A stretch of 35,066 bases of DNA from Nitrospirales bacterium. GTDB lineage: Bacteria; Nitrospirota; Nitrospiria; Nitrospirales; UBA8639. This document shows, one piece after another, positions 1-7,695 of this stretch. Location: contig BQIW01000047.1 of NCBI GenBank assembly GCA_021604105.1, positions 1 through 35,066 on the forward strand, in the 5' to 3' direction. Below the pieces are notes generated by a model. The model saw nothing but the letters and a program-made list of their open reading frames with translations. It was not told the origin of the DNA and did not search any database. The stretch's first letter is position 1, and each line of letters begins with the position of its first letter. The translations under genes were made by a program, and so were the position numbers.

Positions 1-541
1 GTGATGATGAGGTGAAAAAAATGTTCTTTTTGAATGGTCGGCGATAACAACCTCAAGAGACATACATTTCGCTTTTGGTACCATTTCCCCTATTTTTTGT
101 CAAAAAATTTGGCAGAGCATATAGCGCTGAAATATGTCGTCATTCTCACGGCATCTTCCTATTGTTCAGCATAAAAAACCGCGGGTGTTCGCCAAAGCCC
201 GTTCACCAGCCTGCGAACACTCACAAGCTGACGGTCACACACATGGAAAACATTCTCTGAGCAAACACATTGAGGCGGGAGGCTTCACAGAAAATTTCCT
301 CGAATCTGCAAGAGTGGGCAGGCTTATTGAAAAGCGAGGGCAGAAGCATGTGTCATGAGCACAGAAAATGGTGGCATCAAGCGGCAGCAGGACATGCCAT
401 CAACTAATGAGAGAAGAGAGCCGGCACGCCAGAACAGCGGCGCCTCCCCCACGGTGAAATGGGGGAGAGCACCGCCACACGACGATAACCAACGACGATA
501 AAATGTCATCTTAGGTTATGGCCTGTCGGGTATCATGATTA
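1..541. other. Non-coding stretch at window edge
   Basis: No reading frame here has a convincing start, ribosome binding site or protein-like composition. The only structure I see is the GC-rich hairpin listed separately at 439-476. A gene lying mostly outside the window could end in the first few dozen bases, but nothing recognisable is left of it. Confidence 0.5.
439..476. repeat. GC-rich inverted repeat downstream of the NHL gene
   Basis: CTCCCCCA (444-451) and TGGGGGAG (460-467) form a perfect 8-bp stem around an 8-base loop. GGCG (439-442) and CGCC (473-476) can extend it. It lies about 75 bases beyond the stop of the leftward NHL gene, so it may end or protect that transcript. There is no T-run on either side, so it is not a canonical intrinsic terminator. 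Confidence 0.45.
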
Positions 542-2854
542 TCAATCCCGATCGTGCCCCCCGTAAGGTAAATGATCCCGGTGGCCATAGCGATGGTCTC
601 TCCTGTGGCCGTTTCGCCGGTCCCTCCGGTGGCCTGGTTGGTCAAACGATTGCGGCGGCCCGATCAGCGGTGTCTTCACGGGTCCGGCGGCGCCCGGAAC
701 GATCACGAACGAGTTGCCGCCCGGATTGGTGTTATAGACCGGCCCGTAAGGACCGGTTTTTTTCCAATTGTTGAGGAGCCAGACGTTTCCGGACGGATCG
801 ATACCCCCGCCCGTAATCCGGTCCAACGCATCACTCACGTACCCGGTGGGTGGCGAGATGGCATCACCTTTCTTTTTCTTCGAAGGGCATTTGCGAGGAT
901 CCGCACCACAGAAATGCGAGAGCGGCGTATCCGGCCACACAGTGTTTTCATCGACGTCGCGGGTAGGTTTCTGGCCAAAATTAAACACCCATAGCGTGTC
1001 GTTCCCGTCGACCGCGTTGCCCCAGGGAACGGTAAGACCGCCACCAGTGTATACAGTGGGAGCAATGTCATCAGCGGGATACAGCGTGATGGAGGGACCC
1101 TGCTCTCCGTCTTGGGGGTCGAGTGGGTCGACGCAGGGAACTTTCACCGAGTTCGAGTTCGAGACCCACATGTTTCCCTTGCTGTCGCCAGAAATTCCCA
1201 TCGGCCATGACAACACGGGGACGTTGTTGGCGTCGAGATTCGATAAGGTTTCCACGGTACCATCGGAGGAAATACGGTACACGCCGCCAACCGCCTCGCT
1301 CGGATCATCCGTGCCTGGATGGACATATTCTGCCTGGTTGGCGGTTACCCACGCACGGCCCTTCGGATCGATCGCGATTGCAAACGGTTTAAGAAGTGGC
1401 GCATCCGAATTCGGCTCCGTATCCGGGATAGACGGGGTGAAGTTGCCGGCTGCTCCCCGTCCGCCTGGAAGCACAATATTCCTTGCATGCGAAGGCTTGC
1501 CATGCGGGATAAAGGTGACCGTGTCGTTTCCGCAGTTGGCTAGCCAGATGTTCCCTTTCTTGTCCGATACGGTGGCCTGTGGCCACCAGATATGGCCCAC
1601 ACTGAATCCATCAAAGCCGGAGATCGAACTGCCATCGGGACGGAAAACCGAGACGCTGTCATGCGCGGCCGGTATTTTTAAAAGCGGATCAGGCATGGGG
1701 TCGACGGTGGTATCCGCACAGGCCGGTGCCTCAAATCCAAAATTGCCCACCCAGACCTTGCCGTGCGGGTCGAGTGTAATACCGAACCCCACCCCGCTGA
1801 GACCGCCGCCGAAGTACGGCGATCCGGGGAAGGTCTCACCCCAGGGATACAGTTTAATCAGACGCTGGCCGGCGCAGGCAATTTCATTTGAGAATGTTGG
1901 GCGATAGTTATCGTTGACCCAGGCAAATCCACTTCTGTCAAAGGCGATATTACCAGGACCGCTCATGAGATTGAATGGATCGTAGATGTTATGCTGCCCT
2001 CCGTTGAATTTGATGAACAACAGCCAACTGGTCGGCCTTGTCGTCAATGCCGGCTGATTGACCGGGTTCAATAGTGACAACTGATAGAGCGGATCGTCCG
2101 TATCTGTCGGATAACCTGGATACGACGGGTATTTGGCGATATTGGCGACGGCTTGCAACACTGTAGTCGGCGCGGGTTCCCCCTCCGGTGTCGTCGCCAT
2201 AAACAGTGACTGACAGTTGGCGTCATCAGCCACACATCCCGCAATCACATTGGTGAGGGAATTGAAGGTCGGGTATGTGGACGTCTCGGTCCCGTTGGGT
2301 TTATTGAAAAGGACTTCGCCAATGTCTCCGGTTTCCGGATTGGCCATGTTCTCTGCCATCTTTACGGCATTGATCATGCCGTAAGTATTACCGTGAATGT
2401 TCCACCCGTCGACGAACTGAGCAAAAGCGGTTCCGGTAGCAACCGTCGTGCGTTCGTTAATGAGGACCTGGTGGCGAGCTTTTGCGCCGGTACCGATCGC
2501 GCTGGCAAGCATCACCGGACCATCTTCGGCGAGGATGAAAAGGACGACTGCAGGCCCATGCGGTAACCGGTACCGGATCTTGAAATTACCATTGGCATCG
2601 GTTCTCGCCCTTCCAAGCACTTGACCCTTTCCATGCCCTCCTGTCTCAACGGCATAGAGCGAGACCTTATATCCGCGTTGCGCATGGCCATTGCCCTCAA
2701 CAGTGCCACGTACCGTTTGAGAATACGGATATTGGCCAGCGGGGGCAGGCGGCACCACAACCATGGTTGCCAGAATTAAAATGGTGATAACTGTGGTAGC
2801 AACCTGAAATTTCCTCAAAAAGACCGATCCTACAAGTCCAAAGGTGGGTGTCAT
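542..2854 (-). CDS. Secreted NHL/Vgb-type beta-propeller protein with N-terminal carboxypeptidase-regulatory-like domain
   Basis: A 770-residue protein. The start at 2854 is preceded by AAGGAGGT at ideal spacing. Residues about 14-40 form a hydrophobic signal segment ending near PAPAG, so export is expected. Residues about 45-115 resemble a carboxypeptidase-regulatory-like Ig fold (VRGTVEGNG, then RTDANGNFKI). The rest carries at least seven degenerate NHL/Vgb-type repeats, each with a D-x-x-G-x-x-W-V/L-x-N core (for example ITLDPHGKVWVGNFG and AIAIDPKGRAWVTANQ), which suggests a single propeller. Such propellers bind ligands, proteins or polysaccharide; no substrate can be named. The last 35 or so residues turn into an odd Arg/His/Asp-rich stretch that looks like frameshifted sequence (see findings). 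The gene stands alone and is not obviously in an operon. The family name 'virginiamycin B lyase' should not be transferred as a function. Confidence 0.8.
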   Translation of the reverse strand: MTPTFGLVGSVFLRKFQVATTVITILILATMVVVPPAPAGQYPYSQTVRGTVEGNGHAQRGYKVSLYAVETGGHGKGQVLGRARTDANGNFKIRYRLPHGPAVVLFILAEDGPVMLASAIGTGAKARHQVLINERTTVATGTAFAQFVDGWNIHGNTYGMINAVKMAENMANPETGDIGEVLFNKPNGTETSTYPTFNSLTNVIAGCVADDANCQSLFMATTPEGEPAPTTVLQAVANIAKYPSYPGYPTDTDDPLYQLSLLNPVNQPALTTRPTSWLLFIKFNGGQHNIYDPFNLMSGPGNIAFDRSGFAWVNDNYRPTFSNEIACAGQRLIKLYPWGETFPGSPYFGGGLSGVGFGITLDPHGKVWVGNFGFEAPACADTTVDPMPDPLLKIPAAHDSVSVFRPDGSSISGFDGFSVGHIWWPQATVSDKKGNIWLANCGNDTVTFIPHGKPSHARNIVLPGGRGAAGNFTPSIPDTEPNSDAPLLKPFAIAIDPKGRAWVTANQAEYVHPGTDDPSEAVGGVYRISSDGTVETLSNLDANNVPVLSWPMGISGDSKGNMWVSNSNSVKVPCVDPLDPQDGEQGPSITLYPADDIAPTVYTGGGLTVPWGNAVDGNDTLWVFNFGQKPTRDVDENTVWPDTPLSHFCGADPRKCPSKKKKGDAISPPTGYVSDALDRITGGGIDPSGNVWLLNNWKKTGPYGPVYNTNPGGNSFVIVPGAAGPVKTPLIGPPQSFDQPGHRRDRRNGHRRDHRYGHRDHLPYGGHDRD

Positions 2855-3206
2855 GATCAGACCTCCTTATTCTCTTCCCTTTGCACATGGAATAAATGGT
2901 AAATGTTGCCTGTTCCTGAGGTTATGGAATGACCACTTGCCTGGTCAAGGAATAGAAAGATGAAAGGAGTCTGAAAAATGTGAGAGGTCAACCAGGAATG
3001 GGGCAACACAAAAAGACCCTGTATTGATGGGTCACCGGCGAATTATTCAAACTCATCAAGGCCCGGCTAGCCAAACGTTTAATGCAGGCACATCTGACAC
3101 AGCAGAGGTCCTTACAAATGAATCCCTACTGAAATGTGAACAAACAACTCAAGAGTTTTTTGGGGAATTTTTGTGCGGTGATAACATGGATGAAGCTTCA
3201 AACAAT
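2855..3206. other. Intergenic region between the NHL and DoxX-like genes
   Basis: About 350 bases without a credible gene. It holds the ribosome binding site and presumably the promoter of the leftward NHL gene at its left end. A short inverted repeat, GACCC (3015-3019) with GGGTC (3029-3033), is too weak to interpret. Confidence 0.4.
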
Positions 3207-3584
3207 TCATTTTTGGGGAGGCCATTGATTGGCCCCATTTTTTCTGGACGGTTCCCTGATCATCCAAGCTAACAGGAGCAAAAGACCGAGCAGCACAAGT
3301 GGAACGGGCACAGCACCCATTTCTCCAGCTCTCAGATGGGTCAATGCCGCACCCACCATGGTCAAACTCAAGACCACAATGCCATACCATTGGGTCCTCG
3401 GAATAAACAAACAGATCCCGCCACCGGCTTCAATCATTCCGGTCAAATACAGAAACCAAATCGGATACCCCCATTGCGCAAAATGTTCAAGCTGGGACTC
3501 ACTGCCCATGAGCTTGGCTCCACCTGCCACCACAAAGAAAATCCCTAGCAACACACACAGGACAATGCTCATCACACGTTTCAT
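3207..3584 (-). CDS. DoxX-like small integral membrane protein
   Basis: A 125-residue protein with four hydrophobic segments (about 5-25, 43-62, 66-84 and 92-110). The pattern GxxFxxAGxxKL near the N-terminus, followed by a helix containing GMIEAGGG, fits the DoxX/DoxX-like family of four-helix inner-membrane proteins. Family members have been linked to thiosulfate:quinone oxidoreductase and to redox stress complexes, but no role can be assigned here because no partner gene is adjacent. A GAAGGTG ribosome binding site precedes the ATG. Near the 3' end the DNA forms a short inverted repeat (GGCCA 3220-3224 with TGGCC 3230-3234) inside the coding region. Confidence 0.75.
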   Translation of the reverse strand: MKRVMSIVLCVLLGIFFVVAGGAKLMGSESQLEHFAQWGYPIWFLYLTGMIEAGGGICLFIPRTQWYGIVVLSLTMVGAALTHLRAGEMGAVPVPLVLLGLLLLLAWMIREPSRKNGANQWPPQK

Positions 3585-4042
3585 GACACCTTCAAATCAC
3601 CGGAACACAGAAATAAAGAAAAATCTGCGTTGCATCCGGTTCTCATCTTATTAAACCTTCTTCCGGCTCATAGAAAAATCAAACCTTAAGATTTTCCAAA
3701 ATTCCATAGCAGGTTTTCATTTTTCCGAGACGCCATGGTTAGAGACTACTCTCGAGCTTCGGGCTCGGCAACAGTGGAGCGATACCTGAGTACTGCATGC
3801 TGGGAAAAAATTTGATAAAGAAATGCTCGTTCAGCAAGTCGGAATGGTTGCCCAGGCGATAATCGGCTTGCCTACATTAGTATACCCAATGGTCGAGTAC
3901 CCACAGAATTGGTATCGGAACGCTCTAATTTCTGCAAGGCATTTCCCTCGCCAGGGGCTTACAAGAAGTAGAAAATATCACCAAATATTCTGTTGTTTTA
4001 GAATCCGTATCCAGGCACTCATTAAAAATCCACATCTGAGAA
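3585..4042. other. Gene-free stretch left of the SIR2-like gene
   Basis: About 460 bases with no supported gene. Rightward frames here run antisense into the SIR2-like gene and have no protein-like composition. A small hairpin, CGAGC (3753-3757) with GCTCG (3763-3767) around a TTCGG loop, is visible. The stretch forms the left flank of a region that looks inserted. Confidence 0.4.
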
Positions 4043-4813
4043 TTAAGTATGTCGTGGTTCACGGCACTCTCCAACAAAGATCTTCTGGCCGAGTTCAGGC
4101 ATACCACTATCAACCCATTCTGCGAAACACGAGTTCACGCGAACACCATTCGCCCGGGGAAAACAGTACGCGAGTTTCTTGTATGTGGTTTCCAGAATCT
4201 CTCTATTTGGTTCTACGACTACGAAAAGTGCTGAGCCAATTGGGGTGTCGCCTTCATGCGCCCTAAGCGTACCCAACAACCCACGATCCAAGTCGCATTC
4301 GAAGGACATACCAACAATGACAATCAGATTTGACCAAAGCAAATAGTTCAATGCCTTGTTTGCTTCGTACGTTGTCTTCCTAACGCTCGCACTGTCGGTC
4401 TCTAACAGGAAAGGACTTCGATTCTGGAAATCGCCAGGTTCTACGGAACCATTCAAATGATAAACCGTGTCGTGGGTACTAAGGAATCTAGGAGCATATC
4501 CCGGACTATTTGCGTTGATCCAAAAATTCAAATCACGCTGTAGCAAATAGTCCCAGTTCGTCGTAAGCAAACGATGATGTCCTTGATCAATGGTGCTACT
4601 CGCCATCATGTCAAGTAGACGAGTGTATGGAGTCGAATACTCAGGGATCGGCATCATCTCTTGGCGCAATCTCTCGGTGATCATCCTCACCTGGGTTCCC
4701 CGAGTGATCCGCTCAGCAATAAGGTCATCCTTCCAATCCTGAGGAACCTCCCACTTAAGGCCATTTGCGATTGAGGCACCCCTACCAAAGAGCCAAGTGC
4801 AGCCTTGAGACAT
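4043..4813 (-). CDS. Stand-alone SIR2-like (SIR2_2-type) NAD-binding protein, candidate defence NADase
   Basis: A 256-residue protein. I chose ATG 4813 (GAGG just upstream); an in-frame TTG at 4825 would add four residues. The N-terminus carries the NAD-site motif as LFGRGASIANGL (residues about 8-19). LTTNWDYLL (about 83-91) holds the Asn and Asp used in the SIR2 active site, and VYHLNGS (about 117-123) has the catalytic His. A later LIVIVGMSFECD resembles the C-terminal strand of SIR2_2 proteins. The zinc-binding Cys pairs of true sirtuin deacylases are absent. Known relatives (ThsA of Thoeris, DSR, SIR2-HerA) deplete NAD during phage infection; the role here is an inference. No TIR, HerA or Argonaute partner lies next to it, and there is no extra effector or sensor domain. 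It sits alone among gene debris, consistent with horizontal acquisition. Confidence 0.75.
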   Translation of the reverse strand: MSQGCTWLFGRGASIANGLKWEVPQDWKDDLIAERITRGTQVRMITERLRQEMMPIPEYSTPYTRLLDMMASSTIDQGHHRLLTTNWDYLLQRDLNFWINANSPGYAPRFLSTHDTVYHLNGSVEPGDFQNRSPFLLETDSASVRKTTYEANKALNYLLWSNLIVIVGMSFECDLDRGLLGTLRAHEGDTPIGSALFVVVEPNREILETTYKKLAYCFPRANGVRVNSCFAEWVDSGMPELGQKIFVGECREPRHT

Positions 4814-4931
4814 AACCTCATCCAAAAAAACTTTAACTCTTTCTCAGTTGCAGGGGAAGGAAGCTACAATCAGTCGAAGCGTTTCGGTATTTTGCCCCGA
4901 CCCGACCCTTTAATTTGCCTTGTTTGTGAAT

Positions 4932-4981
4932 CGATTGGGCGTTTTTTAAGGATACCCCCAATCGGCATTTTCGACCAATCG
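4932..4981. repeat. Inverted-repeat cluster CGATTGGG/CCCAATCG upstream of the SIR2-like gene
   Basis: CGATTGGG (4932-4939) is mirrored perfectly by CCCAATCG (4957-4964), and CCAATCG recurs at 4975-4981. The unit lies about 120-170 bases upstream of the leftward SIR2-like start. It could be an operator, or the terminal repeat of a lost insertion sequence. No transposase reading frame survives nearby, so I cannot choose between them. Confidence 0.45.
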
Positions 4982-5091
4982 AGCAGCATGTTGAACCGGC
5001 AATGAACACCTTACCGTCGCAACCATGAATCTTATCCGAGTTGGAGATGAGTTTAGGCACCATTCCATAACGATTCCGGCGCAGAATCCTT

Positions 5092-5225
5092 TCACGCCTT
5101 CAGGGACTCACGTCCATGGCCGAACATCCCACGCGGGCCAGGGGGAGATTTCTGCTTAATGGGGATATTGAACGCAAGACCCCCACTTGGTTTCCCCATG
5201 ATGATGAGCGGGTACATTTTTGTGT
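5092..5225 (-). pseudogene. Decayed fragment duplicating the C-terminus of the 5834-7420 hydrolase
   Basis: Read leftward, this stretch encodes PLIIMGKPSGGLAFNIPIKQ followed by a PG motif and a stop. It aligns with the last ~38 residues of the hydrolase at 5834-7420 (PLIKGKPNAGITFDIPIEQ, then PG). About 15 of 38 positions are identical, including PLI, GKP and IPI.Q. The DNA also aligns by eye, with shared blocks such as GGTTTCCCC and GGGATAT. The upstream part of the hydrolase is missing and the sequence before the match runs into a hairpin, so this is a remnant tail and not a gene. It suggests a former second copy of the hydrolase or a recombination event in this islet. Confidence 0.6.
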
Positions 5226-5250
5226 CGACGCCGACCAATGTGGCTGAGAG

Positions 5251-5270
5251 GCGCCGCCTTTTTGCGGCGT
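5251..5270. repeat. Strong GC hairpin at the edge of the pseudogene fragment
   Basis: CGCCGC (5252-5257) pairs perfectly with GCGGCG (5264-5269) around a CTTTTT loop. Flanking GAG...GG and CC...CTC bases can extend the stem with small bulges. No T-run follows on either strand. It may be a REP-like palindrome or a relict terminator. Confidence 0.45.
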
Positions 5271-5346
5271 CCTTCTCAAGCCATTGATTGGGTAGATGTT
5301 TTCCGTGGTGCGAGGTCAAATTCAGCCTAATTTGTCAGGAGCAACG

Positions 5347-5592
5347 CTACGTTTCTTCTTCTCCAATTTGCTCAGTCGAGGTTGTCAGCCATTTTTTCCC
5401 AGCACTACTTTCAACGTAATAGACCGGCTTCTCATTACGTAACATGTCGGAAAGATAGACGGCATTCTCTTTCGGGGGAAACCAATTCACATTTTTCCAA
5501 GCTCCAGCCACTTTATAGTGAAAAATAAACCAAGGACGCTCTTGTTCCAAGTCATACCGAAGAACATAGTTTTCAACCATATGCACAGCCAT
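5347..5592 (-). CDS. Small conserved-looking hypothetical protein (81 aa)
   Basis: I do not recognise a family. The start at 5592 has a strong ribosome binding site (AAGGAG, 7-base spacing), which argues that the gene is real. The protein is soluble, rich in aromatic residues (six Tyr, four Trp) and mildly acidic, with no signal peptide or membrane segment. The N-terminal half reads like beta strands (ENYVLRYDLEQERPWFIFHY). It lies between the pseudogene fragment and the alpha/beta hydrolase, on the same strand as both, and is separated from the hydrolase by about 240 bases, so it probably has its own promoter. Confidence 0.55.
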   Translation of the reverse strand: MAVHMVENYVLRYDLEQERPWFIFHYKVAGAWKNVNWFPPKENAVYLSDMLRNEKPVYYVESSAGKKWLTTSTEQIGEEET

Positions 5593-5833
5593 GATGAACT
5601 CCTTTCTTCTAAAATTTAGTATGACGGTTAATACAAATCTCGGAATACTACTCCTGTGCTATCACCCCCTTTTTAATCCTACTTAACAATGATTAAATGG
5701 ATTGGCATAGTATGCGGATCATTCTTATGCTGTCGGTGTAACCTGAATTCGATTCTCTTGAAAAATACACGATAATCAGTCTAAACCACACTGCTACTAC
5801 TGCGAAGCGGAATCTGCTCACGTCATATACTAC

Positions 5834-7420
5834 TCAGGTCCACGGCCTTGCTTCGATGCGTAAGGTTCCAACCAGGCCAGGGCGAGCGTTCTGCTCGATT
5901 GGGATATCGAAGGTGATGCCGGCATTCGGTTTCCCCTTGATCAGGGGACGCGAGTCTACGTCTTTGCCGGGTTTGCCGGGATTCATATCCTGATAACCAT
6001 ATTTGATCCGCCATCCACTCGGACTTTCCTTATCGGGAAAGGCCTCGACCAGAATCAACTCACGATAGATAAACCCACCCTCGTAGTGCCGCTTCATGAA
6101 CAGCAGGCCATCCACAACATAATCGGGTACGAGTACCTTGATGTCGAAAGCAAAGCTGACAGACTTGGACGCTTTAACGCTTTTACTCGGATCCAGAAAA
6201 ATGGAGAAAAGGTGTGGACTCTTGGTGCGGTCGGGTCTGCGCTTGGTACCGGCCTTTCCGGGAAAGAGTTCATCGTAGCTGCGGAAGATCGCCGAACTCT
6301 CGCGCACCTCGCGCCGCGTCATCTGCCATTGACAGCCGCGCACACTGGCTGCAATTTCAAACTGATACGACGCCCGCACCGTCTTTCCGTCGTCAAGTGC
6401 CTTTTGAACCTCTACCGGCAGGGTGATGTCGTCAACGTCCAGAATACCGTCCACGCGTAATTTACCGAACAGGAACCGCGTGAGGTTCTGATAGCCTTCC
6501 TCCGAGTTCACAATACCGTAATGGCCCGAATGGCTCCTGTGCACAAAGGCGCGAGGGGACTTCACATCCTTGCCGTCGGGACCCGCGCCATGCGTGGTGG
6601 CATTCTCGAGGCGCACCAACCCATCGCTGGCATCGCCCGCGGCCCACGCTGAGATGCCACCGGCCACGGTGTAATCCCTCGAATCGGTCCCCACCAGGTT
6701 AAAGATGCGCTCCGGCGGAAAGTTTTTCACCACCGAAACGTCATCACCCTTGGGCACCGCAAGATAGGAGGCCATCTTCTCGCGATTGAAGTTATTGATA
6801 TCGCCGAACGATAGCCACCCCGGCACATTGCGCACGATCCGCATATCAATACCATTGTGAGGCGTGGCATAAGTAAAGACTTTGTCCACCGCACCGCGCG
6901 CCTCGGCGGAGCCGAGTTTCGTATTCTGCAGAAAGGCCCGGCAGATCAACCCGCCCATTGAGTGCGCCACGAGATAGACCCGAAAGCTTTTGAATGTGAC
7001 CTTGTTGTCCTTGTTTGCACAGACCTTGGCGCGTAAGCGCAGGATGAGCGTGCCCAGGCCTTTGGCGAAGTGTTCGATAGGCGGCGTCCTGCCGTCCCCA
7101 AAGTCCTTCGAAGCCTCATCGTAATAGCGGTAGATGATAATCGAGCGATATGGAAGGGGATAGTCGGTACGTTCGGCTGCCACGAGATCGTCTCCTTCCA
7201 CGAAGACATCCTCATATTTGTGATCGCTCATTAACCGCACGAGGGGCGACTCGAAATAAAAACGCTTGACATCGCCGGTCCATGCCGTACGCGACTTGGT
7301 CGAACCGATATTGAACCCCATATACGGGTCGGCCACGGTTTCCTCAATCTCGCTCTGCGTCGCCGCGAAGCCGCGGACGTAGATGATGGGGTGGTAGGGA
7401 TGCTGCGCGGATGTCGTCAT
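5834..7420 (-). CDS. Alpha/beta-hydrolase (lipase/esterase-like) with C-terminal beta-rich domain
   Basis: A 528-residue protein. The start is preceded by GGAGGT at good spacing. PIIYVRGFAA (residues 11-20) matches the first strand and oxyanion loop of lipases and PGAP1-like hydrolases. VYLVAHSMGGLICR (148-161) is the nucleophile elbow with Ser154. Later RSHSGHYGIV offers a catalytic His. The hydrolase domain covers about residues 10-325. The remaining ~200 residues carry no motif I recognise and look beta-rich. No signal peptide is visible, so a cytoplasmic location is likely unless it is secreted by an unusual route. The substrate is unknown. The last ~38 residues are repeated in degenerate form at 5092-5225. 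Confidence 0.75.
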   Translation of the reverse strand: MTTSAQHPYHPIIYVRGFAATQSEIEETVADPYMGFNIGSTKSRTAWTGDVKRFYFESPLVRLMSDHKYEDVFVEGDDLVAAERTDYPLPYRSIIIYRYYDEASKDFGDGRTPPIEHFAKGLGTLILRLRAKVCANKDNKVTFKSFRVYLVAHSMGGLICRAFLQNTKLGSAEARGAVDKVFTYATPHNGIDMRIVRNVPGWLSFGDINNFNREKMASYLAVPKGDDVSVVKNFPPERIFNLVGTDSRDYTVAGGISAWAAGDASDGLVRLENATTHGAGPDGKDVKSPRAFVHRSHSGHYGIVNSEEGYQNLTRFLFGKLRVDGILDVDDITLPVEVQKALDDGKTVRASYQFEIAASVRGCQWQMTRREVRESSAIFRSYDELFPGKAGTKRRPDRTKSPHLFSIFLDPSKSVKASKSVSFAFDIKVLVPDYVVDGLLFMKRHYEGGFIYRELILVEAFPDKESPSGWRIKYGYQDMNPGKPGKDVDSRPLIKGKPNAGITFDIPIEQNARPGLVGTLRIEARPWT

Positions 7421-7695
7421 GAAAGTACCTCCGAATTACAATTGCGCGAATGTCAGTGTGAACACGCCTTCTTCTGTTCCAGTTTATTTCCCATCGCAGA
7501 CGCTGCGATCGGCTGAGAGGTGATTTTTGGTCAAATAAGGAAATTAGTCAAGGTGTGGAAATGCATAAGATACACAAGAGGGTCAGCATGACATTCAGAA
7601 AGATTTGGAATTCCTCATGAATTCTTGATAGGGTGTGTCGAATGCGTCCTTAATGGCCAGACAGTCCAGATTCCTCCAGCCCAATGGAGCGTCTC

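Noticed and set aside
768-1907. Long rightward open frame of 379 codons
   Set aside because: It is antisense to the NHL propeller gene, which has a perfect ribosome binding site, a signal peptide and clear repeats; the antisense product has Pro/Ser-rich, shadow-like composition.
542-2854. Virginiamycin B lyase (antibiotic resistance) function for the NHL protein
   Set aside because: The similarity is only to the propeller repeat; the protein is exported, much longer than Vgb, and has an extra N-terminal domain. Resistance cannot be inferred.
3823-4266. Rightward open frame of 147 codons
   Set aside because: It has no ribosome binding site, overlaps the 3' end of the SIR2-like gene on the other strand, and its product has no protein-like pattern.
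4043-4813. Thoeris or SIR2-HerA system
   Set aside because: No TIR-domain, HerA or Argonaute gene is adjacent, and the protein lacks the SLOG domain of ThsA.
4833-5063. Leftward open frame of 76 codons upstream of the SIR2-like gene
   Set aside because: It is Cys/Lys/Arg-rich, has no ribosome binding site, and lies across the inverted-repeat cluster; no family resemblance.
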